Notes: generated by a model not told the origin, from the letters alone. Counted from the first letter of the stretch, positions 1-11,429 are shown. The stretch: DNA of 64,000 bases from Coptis chinensis (GCA_015680905.1 CM027378.1:12877001-12941000); one strand, 5' to 3'. A program made the numbers and translations.

Positions 1-2524
1 GTCGCTTGGTTGTACCTTATCATCATGTATCCTGCCTTAGAGAGTAGGCTTTGAAAACTTACCTACAGCCATATAAAATCAACCATTAGAACTACAACAG
101 CACACCATTCGCACGAAAAATCATGTGATATAGCAAATATCAATTGAAAGAGAAAGCACTAACCATTACGTGTTGTAAAAACATTGTACAAATTAATCCC
201 AGCCAAACGCTGCATCGTAATTAGTCGTTGACTCCAACTTCTTTGCTTCTAAGAAACGGCTCCTTCTAAGAAAAGTATAAGTAGAAAAAGTACTAAAATA
301 GTCACTAGAAAATCATCCAACTAACAAAACACATTAATGTTGAAGTTCCATCAAAAGAAGACAGATTATTTAATCGAATACATGAGGCAGATTATTTAAT
401 CGTATACATGAGGTACTAACGTATCGTAATCATAAACTCATACATTATCTAAATAAAATTTAACTAGCTTTACACATTCAATTCTAATTAAAACATCGTT
501 CAAGGTTTATAAAAGTTCTAAATACTTACCTGAAGCGAGCTTCACTTCTAGTACCACTTTCCCTTAACAACAAACCTTACATCCAATCCTCACTACAAGC
601 ACCAGTCCACTCTATGATTATATGTTGATCTTTTTACTGCCAGCACCACTTTGGTATAAGCTTTTACCATGATAATATATATATGGATTAAGCTCCCAAC
701 CATACTTCTCAAAGAAATAGAAAACATATCATTGATGCATAAAAGATAAAACTCATAAAAGTTAATACCACAGCATAAGACAACATCTAATAAGCTAGCT
801 ATTAATTACAAACAACTTAAGAATGCACATGCCCGACGATGAAGTTGCTTCTTAACTCATAGTTTCTTTGACAAGGTGAAAGACATCATATCTGAGAGAG
901 TATTAGAATGATATCCATCATTCGATCAAGTCAACATTCTTATAACACATGCATAACCAATTCCTACTCTACCTTGCACTCAATTTCTATTGCAATGGAA
1001 AACTTCAAATATCACAAATAATTGTTTAGAACTTCTACCTGAAATTTTAAACAAGTTCATTAAAACCATACCAACTGCCAACAATCCAAAAGAAATCAGA
1101 ATAAATTTCAATAACTAATAATACAACTACAATATAAACATATTTCTTTAGCATTGGTTCATTTTTAAAAGGAAACACGTGAGTGTTAATAGGATCAAAT
1201 AGTAAAACTTTAGCTCGTGAATTAGGGTTACAATTTGCATCAACATATTGCATTCCGACAAGCGGGAAACCTTATGGATATTAAGTATTGCGAACACATC
1301 CCAATGCTCATAAATGCTATTACTAGCAGTGTACCTAATAAGTCCATTTTGAAAAATATATACTTCCTACTCATGTATAACTCAAAAAATCAGGCACCCA
1401 ATCACACTAGCCTAGCTAGCTAGCTAGCATACATTAACACCCAAGATGATTATCATAAACAAGTGAAATCTACATTCAAATACTGTTCAAGATGGTAGAT
1501 GCCATAACTCTATAAAACTCGCAAATACTCTCAATTTTAAATCATTCCTTAGGCATACATTAAGCATTTTTCAAAATAAATAGAGATTGAATTAAGATAA
1601 GGCCGTAAATATCCGTTCAGGTTAGATTCAAGTATGAAGTATTAACGAAACTACTTTAATAGCAACACTGTTAATACTCGATTTCCTCGTGTAAAACTCT
1701 AATGAAGTAATTGATACCTGATCAGAAGTAGAAATGGTAAACATTTGCGTGCGTGACCCCTGACCAATTCCTTAAATAGCGAGTAGTGCATTCACTAAAG
1801 ACTGCATTTCCATGTGTGCCCTCTTCTCTCCAGCCTCCTAATGTTCCAAATAATTGAGTTGGCAATGAAGTTCCATGCCTGACCTATGCTCTTCTTCTGC
1901 AGCCTTATGAATGATCTTGGAAACAACACTACCCAAGCCTTGTACTCAACCCCTTCCATCAACTCCAAAGACCTACAAATATGTATTATTCCCATTAAAG
2001 GAATGTGTTGTGCAAAACCAAAAATTAAACTCATTAAAAGTACAGAAGAAAGGAATACATAAAATACCTATGTGTAAGAAAACATTCAAGTAAATGTTAC
2101 TTAGTTTCATACCCTAGTCTGTCTAACTTCCTATTAAAGGAACGATCCTTCCTGCCCATTATGAGTAGCAACATATATATATGTCCTTGAGAGGGGATCA
2201 ACATGATCAATAGCGACCTAATGAAAAAAGAAAGCACAAATTCATATTTCAAGACAGACTCACTAACAACAAGGACCACTATTATATATTCATTAACATC
2301 TAATGATTCTATAAAGAATAAGGAAAATTCACATTTAATTAGGCTAATAAAAAAATTCCAACAGCCAAAGAGATAATCTGTTCTTGGTTTATGATAAAAG
2401 AAAGCAATAGAAACATTGGCAAGTTATGTTAGCATGTTGGACCGGAACTGCTCTCAAGTCTAAATATGTATTCTTAAGGGTGGGTACTTCATTTGGCACC
2501 TTAAACAGCTCAAATCATGCTACC

Positions 2525-2689
2525 CTATGCAATAAAAGAAAAGAGATGGAAAGAATGCAAAATATTACTATGGTCCTGGTTTCCATATCCCAAAGCACCT
2601 AGCATTTGCATGAGCTCAGTAAATTCAGGCCTTTTCAAGTATTCCTCCACAAAAGTGTGTACATTCTTTACAAAAACAAGCTCCAAATC
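2525..2689 (-). other. Possible coding exon, unidentified
   Basis: A minus-strand open frame of 54 codons begins right after an AG acceptor at 2690 and reads DLELVFVKNVHTFVEEYL, then KRPEFTELMQMLGALGYG. The composition is protein-like (amphipathic, few low-complexity runs), unlike the surrounding AT-rich DNA. A GT donor lies near the end of this conserved-looking stretch. It may belong to the same minus-strand gene as the intervals at 3482-3737. Another short protein-like stretch (VAIDHVDPLSRTYIYVATHN) lies on the minus strand at about 2140-2220. I do not recognise either. Confidence 0.22.
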
Positions 2690-3481
2690 CTATTGTATAT
2701 TACAAAGAAAATACAAGTGGTTATACCCCAGATAAGGATTTGACTTCATATCTTGATTTAGTGTAAACACATAAAAGAAAAGATTCACAAAGAGCCACAA
2801 AACCAATGCCAAAACCTCTAGTCAACCAATTTCAAGACCTAAGGCATTAACCAATGAGGTGGTTACTTTCAATGTGCATTCAATTATTTTTGGATTTACA
2901 ATATCATCAACCATTAAGTTCTAGAAATTACAACAAAAAAAAAAAAGACAAATAAGTTATAGCAAAGAAAATTTTAGTGAGAAAAACAAAGAGGACTTGA
3001 TAAGTTTGTGTACAATTGATGATACCCATAAATTTCACTGTCATTTGATATATATATTTCTTTCTTTCAGTTATATCATCTAACAATTAATTGATACCCA
3101 TTTTTGACAATATGAAACAGTGTCAAATTGAATACATATCACAAGAACTCCACAATGGATTTAGTAAGAACAAATTCAAAGTTTTAGTGATTCATAGCTA
3201 GTTACAACAATCAATTCACGAAGAAGAAGACAAAGAAATAATAATTATTGAGTGACCGATGGTTAAAAGAAAAACAATATCGGACAATTAGTAACCACTG
3301 CCAAAAGTAGTTTGAAAAGTTAAATAATCCTTGAAGAGATACTGCAAAGATCGTAATAACAACCAAAGACAACAACTTTTTCTTATAATAAAAAAATAGG
3401 GAAAAATCACTAACTGTTTTGTAAGGCTATATAATAAACAGTGAATGAAGTCAATTTATCAAAAATACCGAAAAACACTAC

Positions 3482-3737
3482 CTTCAAAGCCAAAATTGGT
3501 AAACCATAACCCTGAAAAGTAAAATTGTAAGAGGGGAAAGGGAGACATGAGGAAGAATAATTACCTTCGATTGAAGACGTCGTTTTCGCTGCTGAAAAGA
3601 GAGATGATTTAGAGAAAGAAGATGACTTCCTGGAAAATAAATGGGCGATAAGAAAAAGAGCTCAACATGAAGAAGAAATGAGGGAGTGAGAACAAAGACG
3701 ACCTTATACCCACTTCTTCTTTTTCTTGCCGCCCATA
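3482..3737 (-). other. Possible 5' exons of an unidentified gene inside the CACTA element
   Basis: Three short intervals with fitting splice signals run on the minus strand. The first has an ATG at 3737 followed by a Gly-Gly-poly-Lys stretch, then a GT donor near 3711-3715. The second spans 3629-3565 (preceded by TTTTCCAG, followed by GTAATT). The third spans 3511-3482 (preceded by TTTTCAG, followed by GTAGTG). A basic, serine-rich N-terminus is typical of many plant proteins, but I recognise no family. It lies just inside the CACTA end, so it could be an element gene, a captured gene fragment or chance. Confidence 0.22.
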
Positions 3738-4042
3738 TCTGTGATGGCATGAGAGAGAGAGAGAGGGTTTACCCTAATTCTATTAGGTCAAATATTCATT
3801 TCATGCTCCTTTATTTTGCAAGAGATCAACGGATACAAAAACACAGATTTACATCAACGGTTCAAAGAAAAGGAAACATGACCGTGGCCAAAAACTCACC
3901 TAAACTAAAACCGCACACGCAATTGGCCACAGCTGCTAAAAGCTTTAGCCACGGCTAAGGACCGTAGATACTCTGCCATAGCCATAGACTGTGGCTAAAA
4001 CTAACTTGTACCTGTGGCCAAAAGTCATTTTTCTTGTAGTGT

Positions 4043-4480
4043 TGATGAGTTCATCTTAAGCCCAAGCAAGCTAGTTTTCCTTATATCTACTCGAGCTGGT
4101 GGAATGGATTTAAATCTCATCAGTGCTAATAGAGTTGTACTATTTTATCCAAATTGGAATCCCGCTCAAGACTTACAATCCCAGGATAGGTCGTTTCACT
4201 ATGGGCAAAGACGACATGTTGTGGTTTTTCGCATGCTCGTTGCCGGTTCCCTTGAGGAACTTGTGTATACATGGCAGGTATATAAATAGAAGCTATCAAA
4301 TATTGCTGTATCAGGAAAGATGGAAAAAGTTATTTTGAAGGCGTCCAAGATTGCAAGGAGTACCAAGGTGAGCTTTTTGGAATAAGCAATCTATTTCATA
4401 ATCTCTCCGATAACCTTTTTACTGATGAGATAGTTGAGAAAGGAAGAAGAAGATGAGGAGAGGAGTTACCTGAAAGCAGA
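4043..4480 (+). pseudogene. SWI2/SNF2 helicase fragment (ERCC6L2/CHR9-like)
   Basis: This is a fragment of the C-terminal helicase lobe of a SWI2/SNF2 ATPase. The frame carries motif V (STRAGGMDLNL, then SANRVV), the block PNWNPAQDLQSQDRS, and motif VI with its downstream block (GQRRHVVVF, LEELVYTWQVYK). After these, LSNIAVSGKMEK and a continuation resembling YFEGVQDCKEYQ and LFGISNLF match the ERCC6L2/SWI2 (Arabidopsis CHR9) subfamily as I know it. A TAG follows QVYK at 4287-4289. The YFEGVQ segment is in another frame from the preceding GKMEK, so there is a frameshift near 4330. A possible donor (AAG|GTGAGC) is at about 4370, but the frame also reads on through it. The 5' part is absent: coding starts exactly where the CACTA end stops. 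The fragment is too short to act as an ATPase, since Walker A and B are missing. Confidence 0.75.
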
Positions 4481-4559
4481 GGAGATAGAAGAAATGGTTG
4501 ACTATCAAATCTATGACCGTATAAGTAAACAAACACAGTACTAACCTTTTCTTCATCTA

Positions 4560-5883
4560 CCCGCAATTTTTTTTCTTCGAAACCAACGACAGCACAGTAC
4601 GGAAACTTACTGTCACAATGGTGTAGTACTTTTGTTAGCAAGGTGGTGTTTACTTTTGCTTTTTCTCATTTATCCGTGCTAGCTCGTGACTTCTCTCTAA
4701 GATTTGTGCTAGGCCTGGACTTCTTTCTTCTATTTGTGCTTGTGTTTACTAGTTTTTTATTAGTGATCATCCCGTTCAATCTGTTTATATATTCTTTCCT
4801 TTTTCCCGATCTTGCGTTGGTCCAGTATCCCAGCCATTATATGATTATATTATCCAAATCAACTTAAAGTGGGAGACTCGCTTATAAGCCTTATCCAATC
4901 CGGATTTAAATTTAGAGTCCTAGTTTTCTAAGTATTTGATCCCATCACGATCACGTGCACATCTTCTAGTTATGTAAGGTTACTAGGAATTGCTCTCACA
5001 TGCAAATAAATTATTGGTTGCATGGATGCACTTTTCACTTCCTCAATCTGTTTCGTACCACCTAGTATCTATTATTATTCTATTACCTACAATTCCATAT
5101 GTGCAATTTTTGCATGTGTGGGCTCCAAGTCCATTTTGCTATTCATCAATATGTACACTTCTTTATATTTCTTTATGTCCACCTATCACGCTACTCGTGT
5201 GCATATTTCGGAACAATTCTTTGGTCCTATTTTACTCCACCTACTCTGGTACATTTTTCAAATCCCAATTATTTCGTTCATAATAATTCACGAATTTTTC
5301 CTGACAGTCCATTTTGCTATCGTTTAGATTCACACGACACTCTTTTCTTATTCCATTTTTTCTTTGGTTTTTTCTCTTCTTTGCCATATGAACTTCATTC
5401 ACATGCCAAAGAGGGGGCGGTGTTTCGACTCCCACCTACGTGGCAAACTTCCATTAGTAGGGCTCTCCACTTTATTCGTTTAATCGACAGGGCTAAAGCC
5501 CAATTTGCAATATTATGGATCAATGTACAGGCCCATTAACTCATGTGTCTAAAGCTGAACCTTAGCCACATGGCTTGCCACAAACATACATTAATTTATG
5601 TCCAGATTCGTTTCTTATCAAAAAGATAATCATCAATTAAGAGTCATGTTCAATTATAATTACTTGAGCTACAAGAAATTACTACTCTATACATAAATAC
5701 AATACTATTTTTCGTACAGAACTACGTTCTTGAAACTTGATCCTATCGATAATTTGGGTACGTAGGGAACCGAAAGGTACAGTCTCATCATTCTCCCGAT
5801 CACCATCACTTTTCTAACTACTTTTTTACGTTTTTCATCTCTTTCGTCACCACTTAGTGTTTTGATCATATTTGGTCGAAACA
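4560..5883 (+). mobile_element. Truncated Tat-like Ty3/gypsy fossil: 3' internal end plus 3' LTR
   Basis: The segment is homologous, in opposite orientation, to the 3' end and LTR of the element at 41866-49841. Matching blocks include the tract around 4570-4720 and the block with GGGAGACTCGCTTATAAGCC near 4870. The LTR spans 5421-5883 (463 bp), beginning TGTTTCGACT and ending GGTCGAAACA. A polypurine tract, CAAAGAGGGGGCGG, sits directly before it. No 5' LTR, primer site or pol was found, so this is a 5'-truncated remnant. It is visibly more diverged than the two LTRs of the 41.9-49.8 kb copy and therefore probably an older insertion. Confidence 0.8.
5421..5883 (+). repeat. 3' LTR of the truncated Tat-like fossil
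   Basis: It is 463 bp long and runs from TGTTTCGACT to GGTCGAAACA, with short terminal inverted repeats. It aligns over its whole length to the reverse complement of the LTRs at 41866-42347 and 49360-49841. Confidence 0.85.
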
Positions 5884-6294
5884 CTGGGCATTTGTGATTT
5901 CTATGCTCCATCTTGAGAGGGGGGGGGGGGGCTGTGGGTGTTAGAGTTTTTGTAAGCCGTGACAAGTGGGACACGGAGCCAACCTAGTCAGCATATATAT
6001 AATAAAAAGTGTGAGGAGGTTGGAACCTTACTAAGTCGTCATCTTTTCTCTCTCAACTTTCTTCTTGATTAGCTATAATAAAATTTAACTGATTTCAAAA
6101 ATACTAATATGAAGTTTTTAGTTCTACAATGTATGCTGGAGCAATCAAGTTTTGAGTAACAATCAAGTAATTAATATGCTTAATAAACTGGTTCAGAGTA
6201 TCTTTGTAACGTGTTAAACAATGCAGAACAACCTCAAAATTGGTAGTGTAGGATCATTCTAACCCTCATTAATTGACTGGATCATCTGTGACAA
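5884..6294. other. Intergenic, nothing recognised
   Basis: It holds a G12 run near 5920-5931 and AT-rich sequence. I see no open frame, terminal repeat or known domain. Confidence 0.5.
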
Positions 6295-6306
6295 TGATAC
6301 CATGCA

Positions 6307-7026
6307 CTAGCGGAGCTAGGATTTTAGTTCAGGGTGGGCAAATTAACACAATTCATAAAAAAGGCGACTCAAAATTCTTAACACCAAAAATCGAAAATTC
6401 CAAACATGTTACATTAATTATCCAAAAAAGAAAGTTTTTGAAAAGCTCAAAATCAATCAAAAAAAAAATACAAGTGTGTCTATTTTTTGAAACCATTGCA
6501 TAATCGCCACAGAATCAATACTTTTAAATATTTCCTTCTCAATATATGTTACTAGACAATCATTCACCCACTCATCTTCTCTACAATTGTAAAATCGATT
6601 CTTTATAATATGCAAAGTTGAAAATACTCTCTCAATAATTGTATAGATAACTTACAAGAGATTAGAGTTTTTCAATGAATAAATGACACAAACCACACTT
6701 GACAGGGCATAAGTTTTTGAGTAGGGATTTTTGCAAAAGAAAAAACAAAAGACCGAAGAAGAAGAGATTTTTTTTTTCTTTCTAATTGGGAGCTCTTATA
6801 AGGTGCTATCAAGTTAGTGAAAGTCCAGCCCAATTAGTAAATCTTAATTACATCAAGTGAAAGAAAAACAACAACACTCTTGGTGTATTACATTTGGGTA
6901 GCACCGTAGCAAAGTTTCACATCTTTGGAAAAGGAAAACCAACTCACATAAATAGTATTTGTTTTTTTTTTTTGGAAAGTTCAAGGTGTGAAGCTGCCCA
7001 CCCTTGCACACCCTTGGCTCCACCCC
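6307..7026. mobile_element. TIR MITE with 12-bp flanking direct repeat
   Basis: The left end reads CTAGCGGAGCTAGGATTTT and continues to CAGGGTGGGC. The reverse complement of the right end reads GGGGTGGAGCCAAGGGTGTG and continues to AAGGGTGGGC. These imperfect terminal inverted repeats bound a 720-bp AT-rich body with no transposase. The 12-mer tgataccatgca lies immediately outside both ends (6295-6306 and 7027-7038). The GGCGGAGCC-type terminus is common in plant hAT- and MULE-derived MITEs. A direct repeat this long fits a 9-bp MULE duplication, extended by chance, better than an 8-bp hAT duplication, but the superfamily is unsettled. Confidence 0.7.
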
Positions 7027-7190
7027 TGATACCATGCATGTCACAAAAGTACTCTTGTTATTACGAGTATGTTCTGTTGCTTTATCTTTTATTTATTCTT
7101 GTAATTGTTCTTGTCCTTAATTATTTGTGTTGCATTTGTTTAGAACCGAGTCATTTTTAAGAGTCTTGTTACTCCAAACAAGATGACCAA

Positions 7191-8777
7191 TACTACAACA
7201 GATGGGTCTTTTCACTAAGAATTACCATCTGTCACTAATACAGCCATTTCCCAATTATGAGAGTGAAGTGCCGCATTTAACCTCATACCTTAACCGTTGG
7301 ATTGCTCCACCTGAGTTATGCATGCCTATGAGCCCTAAAGGTGCAAATTTAATCCTAGGTGTCACCACTGCACCTTTTCTTTTGCATCTGACATGAGGTT
7401 TGAATTTTGGAATCTCTTGAGTTTGTTAGATATCGTTGAATGTACATTAGTCTTTAGTGCAAAGTAGTGGTTGAATGGATCAAGCAGCAGTGCCATTATC
7501 TTGATCAATTGTATGTTAATGTATAATATATATGTCATAGTTATTAGCACTTCTAGCATTGAACTATTCAACCTGTTTTTTTTTACTCTTAAGTACATGC
7601 AATGCTAAGAAAACCAATAGAATTGAAGTTTCTCAACAATAACGTAAGTTATATGGAATTGAAAATCATTTTTGAGTGTATATTTTGTGGGTGCACATGT
7701 ATTAACTTAGACATGTTGAATTGATATTCTTGTCGTTTCTTGGGGCCCTCATATATATATTCATTTTTCTTTTTTTGGAATTGCAGAATGGTTCAAGTTC
7801 ATGAGTACTGTTGGGGTTGAAAAGTTTGGAAGACGATCATAAATGCAATACTTAGCCCCTGAATTCTGTAAGCTTAGGAAGGATGTGATTATTGTAAGCT
7901 TTTATCCCTAGCAAGGCTATATGGATTTTTTTTTTGATATTGTGACACTTTTCTACATTTGGAACTTATGAAATTAAATCTTTTGCTAGTAAAATATTTT
8001 TGAGTGTATAAAGTTTTATTTAGGCCACTGTTAAATGAATGTATGAAAACTGCAATTAGGAAATTATATGGGAAGAAGAAAAGATCTTCTGCAACACATT
8101 CAAATGGGTACAAATATAAAAGAGTGATTGCTACGCTTTTGAAAGCGTTGTAAATACTTAAATCGTTATACTTGCATAGTACATGCAAATAGCACTTTTA
8201 CAACCCTTACAAGGGTTGCAAATAGAAAAAAAAAATGCATAGATGGATAACGAACTATACACGAAATCAAACATTGGTGTATAAACTTTTTTTTAGCAAA
8301 TTTGGGTAATGAAGTGTACCACATTTTGCATAGCTTCTGTTTCACTTCTGTCCAGTTTTTTCATGCATTGCAAATTGCCACTAGATAACCACATAGGAAA
8401 ATAAGTGACACATAATTAAAGAAAAAGAAAAAAAAAAACCTTGAAAAAAAAAAAAAATTGACACGCCAAAAAAAGCGAAAACAAGCGTTGCAAAATGTGA
8501 TACACTTCGTTACCCAAATTTGCTAAAAAAAAGTTTATACACCAATGTTTGATTTTGGGTATTGTTCGTTACCCATCTATGCATTTTTTTTTTCGTTGTA
8601 AATAATAGTACTTCACCAATGGTAAAAAGGCGTAGCAGGTAGTATAACAGCAACAACGCTTCCAAACTGTAGCCAAAGTAGACAATCAGCAACAGAGAAA
8701 AAGCATTGCAATTAGTAAAGCTTTTCCAACCCTTATAAGCATCAGTAAATGTTTTTAATGGAAATTATCAAAATTAG

Positions 8778-8810
<33 letters not shown>

Positions 8811-9004
8811 AACAACGCTTAAGTCCGTAGTTGACGTGAATGCCTTTTGCTACGCTTTGTAGGGTCGTTAGTTATCTTTTGTGTCGGCATCAACAACAAC
8901 GACACATCGACGCTTTCAAAAATGTTGTTGATAATCTTTTGCAACACTTTTGGATTATATTGCTATGCTTATCAACATCGCAAAAAGTCTCATCTGTTGT
9001 AGTG
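7191..9004. mobile_element. CACTA-like non-autonomous element
   Basis: The left end is TACTACAACAGATGGGTC and the reverse complement of the right end is CACTACAACAGATGAGAC. These are CACTA-type terminal inverted repeats, with the first base of the left end changed. The right third (8080-9000) is dense in subterminal repeats built on GCAACGCTT, GCTACGCTTT and GCGTTGCAAA in both orientations. No transposase frame was found. The bases next to the ends (CAA left, ACA right) do not form a clean 3-bp duplication. The body contains a large foldback (8225-8593) and a run of about 35 A at 8778-8810. Confidence 0.65.
8225..8593. repeat. Large imperfect inverted repeat (foldback)
   Basis: Arm 1 (8225-8330) and arm 2 (8489-8593) are reverse complements over about 105 bp with few mismatches. 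Both carry TGCATAGATGG, the TTTATACACCAATGTTTGAT block and CACATTTTGCA (TGTGATACAC in the other arm). A spacer of about 158 bp with A-rich runs separates the arms. It lies inside the CACTA-like element and may be a nested foldback element or an expanded subterminal region. Confidence 0.8.
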
Positions 9005-9536
9005 ACAACCTTAAGCAGAAAAGAAAATAATAAAAAATAATAATAATAACAAACGCACACCCCCAAAATAAAAACAAGATAGCCAACCCCCTTTATAAGC
9101 TCAAAATTAAGACTCAAATCTAACTTAATCACGTGACGTCATCTAGACAGTTTAGAATAAATTTTAATAAAAAAAACACCCAATTTATCTTCTACGCCAA
9201 CCACCACCCCTCCACCTCATGGAATCTAATTTAAAATTTTAGTGATTGTGCACCTCACATAATTTTGATGAAGACAGATTTTGGGGTTCTTCTAAAAGTC
9301 CCTCTAAGCATGGCATCTGATTTTTGAAAGTTCAGTGTTTTATCAATTAAAAAAAAATGTTCATTATATTTTATAAAAGAGTCAATTTTTAATGTGTTTA
9401 CCGTCATTTTCTAAAAAAATTTGGTACCATTTCCATGAAACCCAAAAAGTTTTGAATCAAACAACCAAGAGCATTGATTCTAAACAAATTTATAATCATC
9501 TTCCAGATCAAACTTGAATATGAAATATCCTCATTC
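9005..9536. other. Intergenic, nothing recognised
   Basis: AT-rich DNA between the CACTA-like element and MITE copy 1. No frame, repeat family or domain was recognised. Confidence 0.5.
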
Positions 9537-9539
9537 TAA

Positions 9540-9989
9540 GAGCAAGTCCAATGGGGAGATGCTAAAAGCCTAAAATGTGCCACCTAAGCTTTTTTGGCAG
9601 TTTTAGCCAGCGAAGTCAAATTTGCCATGTGAAAACTGAAAAACAGTTCCAATCAAGGTTTAAAAGTTGAAGTGCCAAATTGATACGGACGACTGAAGGT
9701 GTGTCGTCCGTCCAATATTTTCTAAACTAAAGTTGAAAGTTAAAGCATAGATGACAAAAAGTGTGCCGTCCGTCGAAATTTAACATACAGACGACAAAAA
9801 TTCTATCATCCGTCTCCTGGAACATAATTATGGCAGTTGCTAGACAAGGCCACAAATTTGGCTGGATTTATCACACCAACCAAATTTAAGACCCTTCTAG
9901 CAGCCCCATTAGAATGACATTTTAGTGTTTCGGGTACTATATGCATAGCCTTTAGCAGCCCCATATATAGCACCACATTGGACTTGCTC
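9540..9989. mobile_element. PIF/Harbinger-type (Tourist-like) MITE, copy 1
   Basis: This 450-bp element has terminal inverted repeats GAGCAAGTCCAATG and CATTGGACTTGCTC, flanked by a TAA duplication (9537-9539 and 9990-9992). There is no coding capacity. The centre holds several palindromic GACGGACGGCA-type motifs in both orientations. A second family member with a TTA duplication is at 28097-28512. TWA duplications point to the PIF/Harbinger superfamily. Confidence 0.88.
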
Positions 9990-10136
9990 TAAAGGAGTAA
10001 TTGTGGCATCTATGTACCTTTCTAAAATGAATGTTGTTGGACCATTCAGTTTAAGGGATGGTGTTAGGAGTTTAAGAGTTTAGTGCAAGAGTATGTGTTA
10101 GTTTTGATTTGAGTCATAAAAGTGTGTTAAGGACGT

Positions 10137-10790
10137 TGTAACGCCCCCAAACCCACTATATCCTAGCTAACCAGCCGAGGATATAATGAGTCGGAGAGCC
10201 CAGTTATTTGACTATCTCGAGACAAGTGCCAGAGCAGTCAAGTAATTAACCGGTTTACAAAATGAAAGCATTACAATAAGTCAAATATAGGTGATAACTA
10301 ATAAATAAATAAAAACAAAGAGTTCAACCTCTAACCAAATAATGTCTCCACTCGTCTCTCTACGTGGTCAAGTATCAAACACCTGCAAAATCTGTAAGGG
10401 CGTAAAAACCACACGCCCAACAAGAATCACCTACAAACTAATATTTTACATCCAAATAAAAATAGAGTTATACAACATAGTATAATAAAATCTTTATATT
10501 TCATAGCACTTCACATAACGTACAAACCTAACATCCAGTTAAAACAAATCAGCAAGATAACCATATTCCATATTCTTAGACATAACATATATTACAAAAT
10601 ATTTGGTGGGTAATTACTACCATGTAAATATATTTGCATCAAACATTATAATCCAACCATCAATAACAACAGATTAAATAGTCACAAACACGACAGACTA
10701 ATCAAATTTTGAATGCAACATAACAACTCGACAGCTAAAACTCAACAACCAAGCATTACATAATAATTAACTTAGTCATGCATTTAATCT
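10137..10790 (-). repeat. Ty3/gypsy LTR fragment (Tekay-like by end sequence)
   Basis: On the minus strand the fragment ends GTGGGTTTGGGGGCGTTACA, a common 3' terminus of long chromovirus LTRs. Inside it has the palindromic GGGCGTGTGG / ACGCCC segment often seen in such LTRs. Its start is not defined, because the 5' LTR of copia element 1 begins somewhere near 10800. No internal region, primer site or second LTR was found. Confidence 0.5.
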
Positions 10791-10815
10791 ATTACGATTC
10801 GAATATTAATAGTAT

Positions 10816-11429
10816 TGTAGAGAAAAAGACATATTTTTCTCTTTGGTGTGAAGGGCGCGACCCGCGCTCTATTTATGCCTGGACAAGGCGCGACCCGTGT
10901 TCATGCCTTTGGCAAACTCCAGTACATTTTTCACGACCAAGGTGCGACCCGCACTCGACTTTGCCTGGTCGAGGGCATGCCCCGCGCTCCACCGTATTTC
11001 AGTATGAAAAGACTGTTTCAGAAGTTTTTTCTGAAACAGTATAAATATAGGTTCTTTCTGTAGAAACCTAACTTAACCAAAACCAAGAAAGAGAGAGATT
11101 ATAAGAGAGCAATTATTTGTGAGTTGAGTGTTCATTCTTTGTGAGTGAATTGAGAGACTTGTAATCTGTTACTCCGGACATCTAGTAAAGTTTGGAACTC
11201 GCAGTGTGGACGTAGGCAAATTGCCGAACCACGATATATCTAATCTTGTGGTTTGTTCTTCCTTTATATTAATTGTTTTACTTTATATGCTTGTTATTTG
11301 ATATTGAGAAGTGTTAGGATATTGCTTATAGGGTGTTGAAGTCTAGTCTAGTGAGAAGGATCGATCCTTGTGTAGGATTGATCTATTTGTTGTGGATAAC
11401 GTTGTTTCCGCATTGTCCCATCCACAACA
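10816..11429 (+). repeat. 5' LTR of copia fossil 1
   Basis: The 3' boundary (CCACAACA directly before the primer site) is firm. The 5' boundary is estimated, because the partner LTR is lost. U3 holds four GC-rich motif copies (GGGCGCGACCCGCGCTC type, 10853-10993) and a TATA-like ACAGTATAAATATAGG near 11036. R/U5 has the common copia block GTGGACGTAGGCAAATTGCC near 11208. Confidence 0.6.

Larger units (their letters stand above)
1..4042. mobile_element. CACTA (En/Spm) transposon, right part
   Basis: The right boundary is clear. Read on the minus strand, the sequence begins CACTACAAGAAAAATGAC, the standard terminal motif of plant CACTA elements, with its outermost base at 4042. Just inside, at about 3880-4030, is a cluster of subterminal repeats built on TGGCCAC, GCCACGG and TAGCCAC in both orientations, the usual transposase-binding region of this superfamily. 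The matching left end was not found, so the element probably starts left of the window. Most of 1-3480 is AT-rich with short open frames only. The element is fused directly to helicase coding sequence at 4043. Confidence 0.65.

Noticed and set aside
590-600. CACTACAAGC as a possible left end of the CACTA element ending at 4042
   Set aside because: The match to the right terminus stops after nine bases, no subterminal repeats follow, and the flanking triplet does not match.
4990-5539. Overlapping open frames of 97-146 codons
   Set aside because: They lie in the non-coding 3' end and LTR of the truncated Tat-like fossil and have no domain.
7800-7900. Kinase-like motif (YLAPEF) considered as a gene fragment
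   Set aside because: It is an isolated six-residue similarity with no other kinase motif nearby.
10031-10136. TGTTGTTGGACC as the true start of the copia 1 LTR
   Set aside because: It is possible, but the partner LTR is missing and a gypsy LTR fragment intervenes, so it cannot be supported.
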